Origin: Kumtagia ephedrae
GTDB lineage: Bacteria > Pseudomonadota > Alphaproteobacteria > Rhizobiales > Rhizobiaceae
Direction: 5' to 3'
Assembly (NCBI RefSeq): GCF_003012745.1
Contig: NZ_PXYK01000006.1
Location: 124,001-188,000 of the forward strand
Length of the DNA stretch: 64,000 nt
The translations under genes and the position numbers were made by a program. The notes beneath the pieces were generated by a model. It was given only the letters and a program-made list of their open reading frames with translations. It did no database searches and was not told the DNA's origin. How positions within the stretch are numbered: position 1 is the first letter of the stretch; every line of letters starts with the position of its first letter. Shown in pieces: positions 26,278-34,952 of this stretch.

Positions 26278-26292
26278 ATACACATTGTGTAT
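26278..26292. promoter_or_regulatory. Palindromic operator for the TacAT-type operon
   Basis: ATACACA, a central T and TGTGTAT form a perfect 15-bp palindrome. On the minus strand it lies 31 bases before the antitoxin start, next to a CATTAT sequence that could act as -10. Ribbon-helix-helix antitoxins bind short symmetric sites of this kind; the assignment is by position and symmetry. Confidence 0.6.
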
Positions 26293-26393
26293 CAAGCCAG
26301 CGATGGCAATATCTCCAGCCGTGTCGAGTGCTTCGCCGTGAGCGCCTCGCCGAGCGCTTTGCCGGGAGCCTTGGATAGTCAGGGGCTCTGGAC

Positions 26394-26744
26394 TCAGCCC
26401 GCCAAGACCTGCGCATACACCTCCGGCTTGAAGCCGACGGTCAGCTTTCCGTCGACGTCCAGCACCGGACGCTTGACCATGGTCGGCTGCCTGAGCATCA
26501 GCGCCGCCGCCTTTGCGGCATCGAGGTTCTCCTTCTCCGCGGCCGGCAGCTCGCGGAAGGTGGTGCTGCCCTTGTTGAGCAGCTTTTCCCAGCCGACCTG
26601 CCCGATCCAGCGGTCGAGCGTCTTCGCGTCGAGGCCGTCCACCCGATAGTCGTGGAAGCGATAGGCGTGTCCGTGGCCGTCGAGCCAGGTCCACGCCTTC
26701 TTCATCGTGTCGCAGGTCTTGATGCCGTAGATGATCGTCGCCAT
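26394..26744 (-). CDS. ArsC/Spx-like thioredoxin-fold protein (YffB type)
   Basis: The 116 residues carry the ArsC/Spx family fold with the active-site-like ATIIYGIKTCDTMKKAWTWL (single Cys at about residue 11) and the C-terminal MVKRPVLDVDGKLTVGFKPE block. Only one Cys is present, as in YffB and Spx-type members, so genuine arsenate reductase activity is unlikely; a glutathione-dependent reductase role is usual for YffB. MATIIYG at 26744 is the family start; the open frame upstream is unconserved. The gene is divergent from tctC. Confidence 0.88.
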   Translation of the reverse strand: MATIIYGIKTCDTMKKAWTWLDGHGHAYRFHDYRVDGLDAKTLDRWIGQVGWEKLLNKGSTTFRELPAAEKENLDAAKAAALMLRQPTMVKRPVLDVDGKLTVGFKPEVYAQVLAG

Positions 26745-26950
26745 CGGTCCTCTTCCCGGTCGAATCGGCGGTTTCCCGCGCCTTATAGCAAGCTGCGCGC
26801 GATCCGGCCGCCCGGCGGACGTCCCCTCCAAGACCGGCGCGGAGACGCCGGCGGCGGGATTCCTTATTTCGCTTTACCGGGTGCGAGCCCGTTCTTTCTG
26901 TGGCAGAGTTCGCCCGAGGCACCGGAGGACGTGCCCTTGGAGGAGAACAC

Positions 26951-27922
26951 ATGCTGAGCAGACGCAGCCTTCTTTTGAGCGGCGCGGCGATCGGCGCCGC
27001 CGGTCTCGCCGGCTGGCAGACGCCCGCCTTCGCGCAGGCGCCGCAACTGAACATCTTCGTGCCGGCCGCCCCCGGTGGCGGCTGGGACCAGACGGCGCGC
27101 ACCATGGACGAGGTGCTGCGCAAGGAAGGCCTGATCTCCGGCTCGCAGATCACCAATGTCGGCGGCGCCGGCGGCACGGTCGGCCTGCCGCAATTCGTCA
27201 ACCAGTGGAAGGGCAAGGGCAATTCGCTGATGGTCGGCGGCATGGTGATGGTCGGCGCCATCATCGCCAACAAGGCGCCGGTCACGCTTGCCCAGACCAC
27301 GCCGATCGCCCGCCTGACCGGCGAGTTTGAGGCGCTGGTGGTGCCCGCCGCCTCGCCGTTCAAGACCGCGCAGGACTTCGTCGCCGCGCTGAAGGCCGAT
27401 CCCGGAAAAGTGCCGGTGGCCGGCGGCTCGGCCGGCGGCACCGACCACATCATGTTCGGCCTGATCGCCAAGGGCGCGGGCGTCGACCCGACGACGATCT
27501 CCTACGTGCCTTATGCCGGCGGCGGCGAGGCGCTGGCGGCCCTGCTCGGCAACCAGGTGGCGGCCGGCATCTCCGGCTACGGCGAGTTTTCCGAGCAGGT
27601 GGCGGCGGGCGCGCTCAGGCTGCTGGCGATCTCCGCCGGCGAGCGCCAGCAGGGCATCGACGCGCCGACGCTCAAGGAACAGGGCATCGACGTCGAGCTG
27701 TTCAACTGGCGCGGCGTGTTCGCCCCGCCCGAGGTCTCGGCCGAGGACAAGGACGCGATGATCAAGCTGGTCCAATCCATGGCCGACAGCGCTTCCTGGA
27801 AGGAGCAGCTCGGCAAGCGCAACTGGACGCCGATCCTGCTCACCGGCGACGACTTCGCAAAATTCCTCGCCGAGGATGCCGCGCGGGTCGAGGGCATCCT
27901 GAAGGATCTCGGCCTGGCGTAA
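26951..27922 (+). CDS. tctC: Tripartite tricarboxylate transporter substrate-binding protein
   Basis: A periplasmic solute receptor of the TTT family that hands tricarboxylate or related carboxylates to TctAB. The 323 residues start with a twin-arginine-like signal (MLSRRSLLLSGAAIGAAGLAGW, cleavage near AFAQA). The mature part has the Bug-family NIFVPAAPGGGWDQTARTM, NVGGAGGTVG and PVAGGSAGGTDH carboxylate-binding loops. GGAGGAG precedes the ATG. It is separated from tctB by 478 bases of repeats, so co-transcription depends on read-through. Confidence 0.92.
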   Translation: MLSRRSLLLSGAAIGAAGLAGWQTPAFAQAPQLNIFVPAAPGGGWDQTARTMDEVLRKEGLISGSQITNVGGAGGTVGLPQFVNQWKGKGNSLMVGGMVMVGAIIANKAPVTLAQTTPIARLTGEFEALVVPAASPFKTAQDFVAALKADPGKVPVAGGSAGGTDHIMFGLIAKGAGVDPTTISYVPYAGGGEALAALLGNQVAAGISGYGEFSEQVAAGALRLLAISAGERQQGIDAPTLKEQGIDVELFNWRGVFAPPEVSAEDKDAMIKLVQSMADSASWKEQLGKRNWTPILLTGDDFAKFLAEDAARVEGILKDLGLA

Positions 27923-27955
27923 AGGCGGAGCGGCCGGCGCTGCGGCCCCGCTCCC

Positions 27956-27986
27956 TTCCCGTCCTGAGCTTGTCGAAGGACGGGAA
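27956..27986. repeat. Hairpin repeat with GAGCTTGTCGAA loop
   Basis: TTCCCGTCC and GGACGGGAA flank the loop TGAGCTTGTCGAA. The same loop sequence occurs inside a longer stem (CCCTCTCCTCG with CGAGGGGAGAGGG) at 34570-34613. It is a short intergenic repeat, 33 bases after the tctC stop, and may attenuate or stabilise the tctC 3' end. Confidence 0.65.
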
Positions 27987-28069
27987 GAAGGTGCCGCAGG
28001 GGCGGATGGAGGACACCCATTCTGAAGGTTCCGCGCCTCATCCGCCTGCCGGCATCTTCTCTCTATGAG

Positions 28070-28283
28070 CAGCAGGGCAATCGCAGATGACGAGCAATGA
28101 GGGATTGCGCAACTTCTCACCCCCACCCCTAACCCCTCCCCACAAGGGGGAGGGGACTTTGCGGCCGCCGTGCGGAGCGAAATTGCCGACGATTGGCGTC
28201 TGGCGGAGCCGCAGCAATATCCCCCTCCCCCTTGTGGGGAGGGGTTAGGGGTGGGGGTAATCCCGCATACGATTGCCCTGCTG
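28070..28283. repeat. Composite palindromic element family B
   Basis: Outer arms CAGCAGGGCAATCG (28070-28083) and CGATTGCCCTGCTG (28270-28283) are exact complements. Inside lies a second palindrome (28119-28258) with ACCCCCACCCCTAACCCC at the left and its complement at the right, and a GACGATTGGCG core. A CCTCATCCGCCTGCCGGCA segment (family C) precedes it at about 28027-28055. The 478-base tctC-tctB gap consists almost wholly of this structure and the hairpin at 27956; no gene was seen in it. The second copy is at 34316. Confidence 0.85.
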
Positions 28284-28400
28284 TCGACAGGGCGTAGATG
28301 CCGGACGCTGCGGCGCCCGCCGCCGAGTTGCTAACTGGCCAAGCCACTGCAACGTTGCAAGCCGGGCTCCGAAGAACAGAAACGCCAGGGGAAGAGCAGC

Positions 28401-28901
28401 ATGTCCATCGAACAACCGCCCGCCCGCCCGCCATTCGCCCTGCCGGAGGCGACGATCGGGGTCGGCCTGCTGCTCGTGGCGGCCGTGGTGTTGTGGCAGA
28501 CCGCGATAATGCCGGTCTCGCCGATGTATTCGAAGGTCGGGCCGACTGTCTTCCCCTACATGACCGCGTTCGGGCTGGCTCTGTTCGCGGTGTTGCTGAT
28601 CATTCAGGCGTGGCGGGGCGGCTGGCAGCCGGACGACGAGAAGGAGGTGGCCGTCGACTGGCGCTCGACCGGCTTCGTCGCCGCGGGCCTGCTCGCCAAC
28701 GTCCTGCTGATCAAGCCGCTCGGCTTCACCTTCGCCTCGACCGTGCTCTTCGTGCTGGTCACGCACGGCTTCGGCAGCCGCAAGCCGCTGCACAACGCGG
28801 CGATCGGCCTCGTCCTGTCGCTCGCCGCCTATTTCGGCTTCGCCAAGGCACTCGGCGTCAACATCGGCGCCGGCGTCATCGAACGGCTGCTCGGAGCCTG
28901 A
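28401..28901 (+). CDS. tctB: Tripartite tricarboxylate transporter small membrane subunit
   Basis: The small membrane subunit of the TTT transporter. The 166 residues show four membrane helices (first IGVGLLLVAAVVLWQTAIM; then VFPYMTAFGLALFAVLLIIQAW; then FVAAGLLANVLLIKPLGFTFASTVLFVLV; then LVLSLAAYFGFAKALGV), the usual TctB topology. It ends 3 bases before tctA, so the two are translationally close. The ATG at 28401 lies 12 bases after AAGAG, a weak ribosome site. Substrate is set by TctC and is unknown. Confidence 0.92.
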   Translation: MSIEQPPARPPFALPEATIGVGLLLVAAVVLWQTAIMPVSPMYSKVGPTVFPYMTAFGLALFAVLLIIQAWRGGWQPDDEKEVAVDWRSTGFVAAGLLANVLLIKPLGFTFASTVLFVLVTHGFGSRKPLHNAAIGLVLSLAAYFGFAKALGVNIGAGVIERLLGA

Positions 28902-28904
28902 TGC

Positions 28905-30428
28905 ATGGACACGCTGTCGCAACTCGCAAACGGCTTCGCCATCGCCTTCACTCCGATGAACCTGTTGTGGTGCCTGCTCGGCACCACGCTCGGCACGGCG
29001 ATCGGCGTGCTGCCGGGCCTCGGGCCGGCGCTCACCATCGCGCTGCTTTTGCCGATCACCTTCCAGGTGCCGGCCGAGGCCTCCTTCATCCTGTTCGCCG
29101 GTATCTACTACGGCGCCATGTATGGCGGCTCGACCACCTCGATCCTGCTCAACACGCCCGGCGAGAGCGCCACCATCGTCACCGCGCTCGAGGGCAACAA
29201 GATGGCCCGCAACGGCCGCGCCGGCGCCGCACTCGCGACCTCGGCGATCGGCTCCTTCGTCGCCGGCACGATCGGCACCGCCGGCATCGCCTTCCTGGCG
29301 CCGGTGGTGGTCGGCCTGGCACTGGCCTTCGGGCCGGCCGAGTATTTTTCGCTGATGGTGCTCGCCTTCGTCATGGTCTCGGCGGTGCTCGGCTCCTCCT
29401 CGGTGCGCGGCCTGACCAGCCTGTTCATCGGCTTCTTCATCGGCATGGTCGGCATTGACCTGCAGACCGGCCAGGCGCGCTTCACCTTCGGCCTGCCGGA
29501 GCTGCTGGACGGCATCGACGTCATCATCGCCGCGGTCGGCCTGTTCGCCGTCGGCGAGACGCTCTACGTCGCAGCGCGGCGCTACACGGGCCGCGACGAG
29601 ATCATCCCGCTGAAAGGCTCGCTCTACATGTCGGCGCAGGAATGGGGGCGCTCGTGGAAGGCGTGGTTCCGCGGCGCCCTCATCGGCTTCCCCATCGGCG
29701 CCATGCCGGCGGGCGGCGCTGAGATCCCGACCTTCCTGTCCTACGCCGTCGAAAAGAAGCTGTCGAAACACAAGGAGGAGTTCGGCACCACCGGCGCCAT
29801 CGAGGGCGTCGCCGGGCCGGAAGCAGCCAACAACGCCTCGGCCGCCGGCGTGCTGGTGCCGATGCTCACCCTCGGCCTGCCGACCTCGGCGACCGCCGCG
29901 ATCATGCTGTCGGCGTTCCAGAGCTACGGCATCAACCCCGGGCCGCTGCTGCTCACCACGCAGTCCAGCCTGGTCTGGGGGCTGATCGCCAGCCTGTTCA
30001 TCGCCAACGTCATCCTGGTCATCCTCAACCTGCCGCTGATCGGGCTGTGGGTCAGGCTTCTCCGTATCCCCGCGCCGCAGCTCTATGCCGGCATCCTGGT
30101 GTTCGCTACGGTCGGCACCTACGGCATCTCGCAGTCACCCGTCGACCTGGTGCTGCTCTACGTTCTCGGCGCCATGGGCTTCCTGATGCGACGCTTCGAC
30201 TTCCCAACGGCGCCCGTCATCATCGGCATGATCCTCGGACCGCTGGCGGAGCAGCAGTTCCGCCGCGCCATGACGATCTCCGCCGGCGACTGGTCGGTGT
30301 TCTACACGCACCCGCTGTCGCTGACGCTGCTGCTGCTTGCGCTGCTCGCCCTGCTCGCGCCGAAGATCTACAGCTTCATCCAGCATCGCCGCACGCGCGG
30401 GCCCGAGCATGTGCCGGGAGATGCGTGA
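28905..30428 (+). CDS. tctA: Tripartite tricarboxylate transporter large permease
   Basis: The 507-residue large permease of the TTT system. Family motifs are present: [21 protein letters not shown] near residue 27, [15 protein letters not shown] near 70, and [25 protein letters not shown] near 305. About ten to twelve membrane helices are evident. It carries out ion-coupled uptake of the ligand delivered by TctC. It completes the tctCBA cluster; no sensor-kinase pair of the tctDE type is adjacent. Convergent with the mgd genes. Confidence 0.95.
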   Translation: MDTLSQLANGFAIAFTPMNLLWCLLGTTLGTAIGVLPGLGPALTIALLLPITFQVPAEASFILFAGIYYGAMYGGSTTSILLNTPGESATIVTALEGNKMARNGRAGAALATSAIGSFVAGTIGTAGIAFLAPVVVGLALAFGPAEYFSLMVLAFVMVSAVLGSSSVRGLTSLFIGFFIGMVGIDLQTGQARFTFGLPELLDGIDVIIAAVGLFAVGETLYVAARRYTGRDEIIPLKGSLYMSAQEWGRSWKAWFRGALIGFPIGAMPAGGAEIPTFLSYAVEKKLSKHKEEFGTTGAIEGVAGPEAANNASAAGVLVPMLTLGLPTSATAAIMLSAFQSYGINPGPLLLTTQSSLVWGLIASLFIANVILVILNLPLIGLWVRLLRIPAPQLYAGILVFATVGTYGISQSPVDLVLLYVLGAMGFLMRRFDFPTAPVIIGMILGPLAEQQFRRAMTISAGDWSVFYTHPLSLTLLLLALLALLAPKIYSFIQHRRTRGPEHVPGDA

Positions 30429-30558
30429 CATAAGATGCTGATTTGACCGGCGGGGCGTCCTCCGACGCCCGTTTCCGCCGGCAAGGCGCCGACGATATGG
30501 TGCGACACGACCGGGCGCCCCGCAAAAGCGCCGTCACATCGGCGAACGCACTGTATGT

Positions 30559-31194
30559 CTATGCGAAGACACCCGCCCGCGACGCGTCCACGCCGTATTC
30601 GGCGGCGGCATCCAGGATGGTGTGCCAAAGGCTGTCGGCGAAGCTGGTGAAGACGAGCAGGTGGTAGACCGGGCTGCCGTCGGCCGCATCCGCGGCGCGC
30701 CACAGGCCGACATTGGTGTGGTCGATCGATGTCGCCGCCGCTGTGCCCACCGGAAACGCCGTGTCGTGGAAGTCGAGCGACGAGACCTTGGCAAGCGCGT
30801 CGCGGACGCGCGCTCCTGATATCCGGATCAGGCAGCGGCCGCCCGACTGGTCGGACAGCGACGCTATTCCGGCAAAAACGCCGCGCAACGGAGCCAGTGG
30901 ATCGGCCAGGCCGTCGGCGGAGGTCAACGCGAAGAACTGGTCGGGACCGGACCAGACCAGCGTGGCCTGCTTACCGAACAGCGCGGTCGGGCGGTCCGGC
31001 GCGGCGACGCCGTAATGCGTCTTTGCAGCCTTCGCCGTGTCGGCCCAGCGGCCGCGTCGCGCCATCACCTGGACCAGGCTGAAACCGGTCAGCTCGGCCA
31101 GAAAAACGCCGGCCTCGCCGGAGAGAACACCCTGTCGGCCCGGCACGAAAGCCTTCCGCAGCGGCGAGCCCACGCTCCACAGATAATCAGCCAC
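30559..31194 (-). CDS. mgdD: N-methylglutamate dehydrogenase gamma-type subunit (SoxG family)
   Basis: The fourth subunit of the heterotetrameric sarcosine oxidase/N-methylglutamate dehydrogenase family, 211 residues of GcvT-like fold with the late RCLIRISGARVRDALAKVSSLDFHD block. GTG at 31194 is the start because the SoxG domain starts with VADYLW and it overlaps the end of the alpha gene by 8 bases; the open frame upstream is only antisense or shadow coding. Being next to mgs and gmaS genes favours a role in the N-methylglutamate pathway over simple sarcosine oxidation. Confidence 0.88.
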   Translation of the reverse strand: MADYLWSVGSPLRKAFVPGRQGVLSGEAGVFLAELTGFSLVQVMARRGRWADTAKAAKTHYGVAAPDRPTALFGKQATLVWSGPDQFFALTSADGLADPLAPLRGVFAGIASLSDQSGGRCLIRISGARVRDALAKVSSLDFHDTAFPVGTAAATSIDHTNVGLWRAADAADGSPVYHLLVFTSFADSLWHTILDAAAEYGVDASRAGVFA

Positions 31195-34100
31195 GCTGGC
31201 GCCCTCCCTCGGGATCGTAGAAGACCGGGCTGCAGATTTCGACGTCCATGTCCTCGCCGCGCAGCGGGTCGTGGGCACGCACGATCTCGCCAAGACGCTC
31301 GCGGCCACGCTCGACCAGCCCCAGGCCGATCCACTGGCCGAGCATCGGCGAGAAGCAGACGGAGGTGACATAGCCCTGGTCGGTGTCGGGGCCGGGAATG
31401 GCGTCTTTCGGAACAATGTGCGCGCCGGAGCGCAGGCGGCTCGCCGGGTTCACAGGCTTGATGCCGACCACGACCTGCCGGTCGGGAGCGTTCAGCGCCT
31501 CGCGCCCGGCCATGGCGCGGCCGATAAAATCCTTCTTCTTCGAGGCCATCTTGCCGAGGCCGAGATCGCCGGCCGTCGTCGTGCCGTTAAGTTCGGGACC
31601 GGCGACATGGCCCTTCTCGATGCGCATGACGCCGAGCGCCTCGGTGCCGTAGGGCGTCACGCCGTATCGCTCGCCGGCCTGCATCAGATTGCGCGCCATC
31701 GCCTCGCCATACTGCGCCGGCACGCCGATCTCGAAGGCCAGTTCGCCGGAGAAGGAGATGCGGTAGAGCCGCGCCCGCATGCCGCCCCTCAGCGCCACCG
31801 CGCGCGCGCCCATGAACGGGAAAGCCTCGTTGGAAAGGTCTTCGGCAGGGTCGACCAGCTCGCGCAGCAGGTCGCGGGTCTTCGGCCCGGCGATCGAGAA
31901 CTGCGCCCACTGGTCGGTGACCGAGGTCAGCTGTACGTCGAGCTCCGGCCACAGCACCTGCCGGCAGAATTCGAGATGCTGCATGACCGGGCCGGCCTTG
32001 GCGGTCGTGGTGGTGAGGAAATAGTGGTCCTCGGCCAGCCGCGCGGTGGTGCCGTCGTCCATGACGAGGCCATCCTCGCGCAGCATCAGGCCGTAGCGTG
32101 CCTTGCCAACGGCAAGCGTCGAGAAGGAATTGATGTAGACGCGGTCGAGGAAGATGCCGGCGTCGCGCCCCTGCACGTCGACCTTGCCGAGCGTGGAGAC
32201 GTCACAGAAGCCGACGCCGCCGCGCACCGCCTTCACCTCGCGGTTGACCGAGTCCAGCCAGTCCTTCTCGCCTGGCAGCGGATACCATTGCGCGCGCTTC
32301 CACAGGCCGGTGTCGACGAAGACGGCGCCGCGCTCGGCGGCCCAGTGGTGCGACGGGGTCAGGCGCCAAGCGTGGAAATTCTCGTCGCGATGGTGGCCGG
32401 CGAGCGCGCCGATCGCCACCGGCGCATAGGGCGGCCGGTAGATGGTGGTGCCGGTGTCGGCGATGGCGCGGCCGGTCGCCTCGGCCATGATGGCGAGGCC
32501 GTTGACGTTGGAGAGCTTGCCCTGGTCCGTCGCCATGCCGAGCGTGGTGTAGCGCTTCAGGTGTTCGACGGATTCGAAACCCTCGCGCTGCGCCAGCGTC
32601 ACGTCGGAAGCGGTCACGTCGTGCTGGAAGTCGACGAAAGCCTTGCCGCCCTTGACATGCCAGAGCGGCCTGATCGCGAAGGGCTCGTCGTCCGCCGTCG
32701 CGGCAGCGCCGGTTTCGCCCGAGAAGTCTGTGTCCGCGGCGGCCTGTGCTCCGGCGGCATGACCGTCGCGCAGGCATGCGCCGAGCGAAAGATCGCCATT
32801 GGCGGCCCCGGCCATCACCATGCCGGGCGGGCACTGACCGGGACCGAAAGCGGCGATGTCGTCGCGCCAGGCCGGGCGGCCGCGATGGAAGGAGGACAGC
32901 GCCACGTTGGGGTTCCAGCCGCCGGACATCGCCAGGCAGTCCGCCTCGATCTCGTGCCGGCCGCCGCTTGATGGCGCAACCACGACCTTGGAGACGCCGT
33001 CGACGCCGCCCTTCACATCCACGACCTGGCCGGCGATCAGCGGCACACCCGCGGCCGCCTCCCTGTACCGGTCGGGTGCAGCGCCGCGCGGGTCGACCAC
33101 CGCGGCGACGTCGACGCCTGCCTGGCGCAGGGCCGCGACGGTGCGCCAGCCGTCGTCATTGTTGGTGAACAGCGCGATGCGTTTGCCCGGCAGGGCAGCG
33201 AAGCGGTTGAGATAGGTGCGCACGGCCGACGCCATCATCACACCGGGCTTGTCGTTGCCCGGAAAGACGATCGGCCGCTCCAGCGCACCGGCCGCCACCA
33301 CGGCGCGCCTGGCGACGATACGCCAGACCCGCTGGCGCGGCTGGTGCTGGGGCGGCTCCGCGACATGGTCGTTGACGCGCTCGAGCGCGCCGTAGGTGCC
33401 GCCGTCATAGACGCCGAACACGGCGGTGCGGCTCATGATGCGGACGTTAGGCAGGCCGGAGAGCTCGCCGAGTGCCGCGGCCAGCCACTCGGCTGCCGGC
33501 TTGCCGTCGATCTCGCCGCCGTCGGAGAGCAGGCGGCCGCCGAGGCGGCTGTCCTCCTCGGCGAGGATGACGCGCGCGCCGGCTCTGGCCGCGGCAAGCG
33601 CGGCCGACAGGCCGGCCGGGCCGCTGCCCACCACCAGCACGTCGCAATGCGCCCACGCCTTCTCGTAGTGATCGGGATCGGCGACGCCCGCCGTCCTGCC
33701 GAGCCCGGCGGCGCGGCGGATCGCCGGCTCGTACAGCTTTTCCCAAAGTTTCGCCGGCCACATGAAGGTCTTGTAGTAGAAGCCGGCGACGAAGATCGGC
33801 GACAGCAGCGAGTTCACCGCCATGACGTCGTGGCGCAGCGATGGCCAGCGGTTCTGGCTCTGCGCGCTGAGCCCGTCATAAAGCTCGGTCGTGGTCGCCC
33901 GCGTATTGGCCTCGCGCCGCGCGCCGGTGCGCAGCTCGACCAGCGCGTTGGGCTCCTCCGCGCCGGCGGTCAGGATGCCGCGTGGCCGGTGATACTTGAA
34001 CGAGCGGCCGACCAGTCTTACGCCGTTGGCCACCAGCGCCGAGGCGAGCGTGTCGCCGGCGAAGCCGGTCATGACCTTGCCGTCGAAGCTGAAGGACAGC

Positions 34101-34225
34101 GGTTCTGCGCGGTCGACTAGCCCGCCCGATGCGAGGCGATGCGACTGGGCGGTCGCCGATGCCGACGCAGCATGGCCGGAGGCGTCGACGCGCCGCAGCC
34201 GGTCGGTTTGCACGGCCTCAGCCAT
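31187..34225 (-). CDS. mgdC: N-methylglutamate dehydrogenase alpha-type subunit (SoxA family)
   Basis: The large subunit, 1012 residues. Order of domains: a 2Fe-2S-like N-terminal fold (FDGKVMTGFAGDTLASALVANG, about 45-130), a FAD/NAD-binding Rossmann domain (VLVVGSGPAGLSAALAAARAGARVILAEE at about 195), and a C-terminal GCV_T tetrahydrofolate-binding domain (from about 640; ending near VFYDPEGGR). It releases formaldehyde units to folate while oxidising N-methylglutamate (family knowledge). MAEAVQTDRLRRV at 34225 has GGGAG 7 bases upstream. A repeat block separates it from mgdB, a 420-base gap unusual for this operon. Confidence 0.92.
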   Translation of the reverse strand: MAEAVQTDRLRRVDASGHAASASATAQSHRLASGGLVDRAEPLSFSFDGKVMTGFAGDTLASALVANGVRLVGRSFKYHRPRGILTAGAEEPNALVELRTGARREANTRATTTELYDGLSAQSQNRWPSLRHDVMAVNSLLSPIFVAGFYYKTFMWPAKLWEKLYEPAIRRAAGLGRTAGVADPDHYEKAWAHCDVLVVGSGPAGLSAALAAARAGARVILAEEDSRLGGRLLSDGGEIDGKPAAEWLAAALGELSGLPNVRIMSRTAVFGVYDGGTYGALERVNDHVAEPPQHQPRQRVWRIVARRAVVAAGALERPIVFPGNDKPGVMMASAVRTYLNRFAALPGKRIALFTNNDDGWRTVAALRQAGVDVAAVVDPRGAAPDRYREAAAGVPLIAGQVVDVKGGVDGVSKVVVAPSSGGRHEIEADCLAMSGGWNPNVALSSFHRGRPAWRDDIAAFGPGQCPPGMVMAGAANGDLSLGACLRDGHAAGAQAAADTDFSGETGAAATADDEPFAIRPLWHVKGGKAFVDFQHDVTASDVTLAQREGFESVEHLKRYTTLGMATDQGKLSNVNGLAIMAEATGRAIADTGTTIYRPPYAPVAIGALAGHHRDENFHAWRLTPSHHWAAERGAVFVDTGLWKRAQWYPLPGEKDWLDSVNREVKAVRGGVGFCDVSTLGKVDVQGRDAGIFLDRVYINSFSTLAVGKARYGLMLREDGLVMDDGTTARLAEDHYFLTTTTAKAGPVMQHLEFCRQVLWPELDVQLTSVTDQWAQFSIAGPKTRDLLRELVDPAEDLSNEAFPFMGARAVALRGGMRARLYRISFSGELAFEIGVPAQYGEAMARNLMQAGERYGVTPYGTEALGVMRIEKGHVAGPELNGTTTAGDLGLGKMASKKKDFIGRAMAGREALNAPDRQVVVGIKPVNPASRLRSGAHIVPKDAIPGPDTDQGYVTSVCFSPMLGQWIGLGLVERGRERLGEIVRAHDPLRGEDMDVEICSPVFYDPEGGRQRG

Positions 34226-34280
34226 TGGGGAACTCCCTGCTTGAGGCGACAAGAGGCGTGCGCACCGAAGACCATGTCCG

Positions 34281-34613
34281 CCCCTCATCCGCCTGCGGGG
34301 ACCTTCCCCCCGCCAGCGGCAGGGCAATCGCATATGGCAAACAGCGATGAATTTCGCCGCTTCGTGCCCCCACTCCTAATCCCTCCCCACAAGGGGGAGG
34401 GGGACTTTGTGGCTGCCATGTCGCACGAAACCGTCGACGATTGGCGCCTAGCGGAGAGGCCAGCAAGTCCCCCTCCCCCTTGTGGGGAGGGGTTAGGGGT
34501 GGGGGTGAACCCATATGCGATAGCCCTGCCGCGAGCGGAGAGAAGGGGCCCGGCCGCAACGGTGCCGCTTCCCTCTCCTCGTCCCGAGCTTGTCGAAGGA
34601 TCGAGGGGAGAGG
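34281..34613. repeat. Composite repeat block: families C and B plus hairpin repeat
   Basis: Arms at 34316-34337 and 34511-34532 (GCGGCAGGGC... with its complement) match over 22 bases with one mismatch. Nested inside is a second palindrome with CCCTCCCCACAAGGGGGAGG and its complement around a GACGATTGGCG core, as at 28070. To the left is a family C segment (CCCCTCATCCGCCTGCGGGG), to the right the GAGCTTGTCGAAGGA hairpin (34570-34613). The 420-base gap (34226-34645) holds no gene; it splits mgdC from mgdB. Confidence 0.8.
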
Positions 34614-34645
34614 GCTGGGGTGGGGGGCAAAGCTCGTTGGTTGCA

Positions 34646-34942
34646 TCATCCCGCCCTCGACGCTCCGGCACCCGGGGCTGGCCTGACGGCCTTGATCTCA
34701 TGCGTGGTCGTGCTGCGGGTGACGGCCAGCCATGAGCGGCAGCCGCCGCCGTGATACCAGTGCTCGGTCATGTCGCCGGCAAGATTGTCGCGCAGGTAGA
34801 CGTAGTCGAAAAAATCATCCTGCGCGGAGGGCAGCTCGCCGCCGTCGGCGGCAAAGCCGGCGGGCCGTTTCGGCGCGGCGTCGCCGAGATAGGTGAACTC
34901 GCCGAGCTCGCGCTCTCCGCAGAACGGGCAGGCTATGCGCAT
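34646..34942 (-). CDS. mgdB: N-methylglutamate dehydrogenase delta-type subunit (SoxD family)
   Basis: The small zinc-binding subunit, 98 residues. The N-terminus MRIACPFCGERELGEFTYLGDA supplies CxxC, and a His-Cys pair appears later in EHWYHGGGCRSWLAVTRST; this matches SoxD, where Cys and His ligands hold zinc. It starts 11 bases after the beta gene stop. Order beta-delta-alpha-gamma (mgdABCD = soxBDAG type) is kept, although repeats separate it from mgdC. The Ala/Gly-rich tail (PGAGASRAG) is not conserved. Confidence 0.92.
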   Translation of the reverse strand: MRIACPFCGERELGEFTYLGDAAPKRPAGFAADGGELPSAQDDFFDYVYLRDNLAGDMTEHWYHGGGCRSWLAVTRSTTTHEIKAVRPAPGAGASRAG

Positions 34943-34952
34943 GGCGCTTCTC

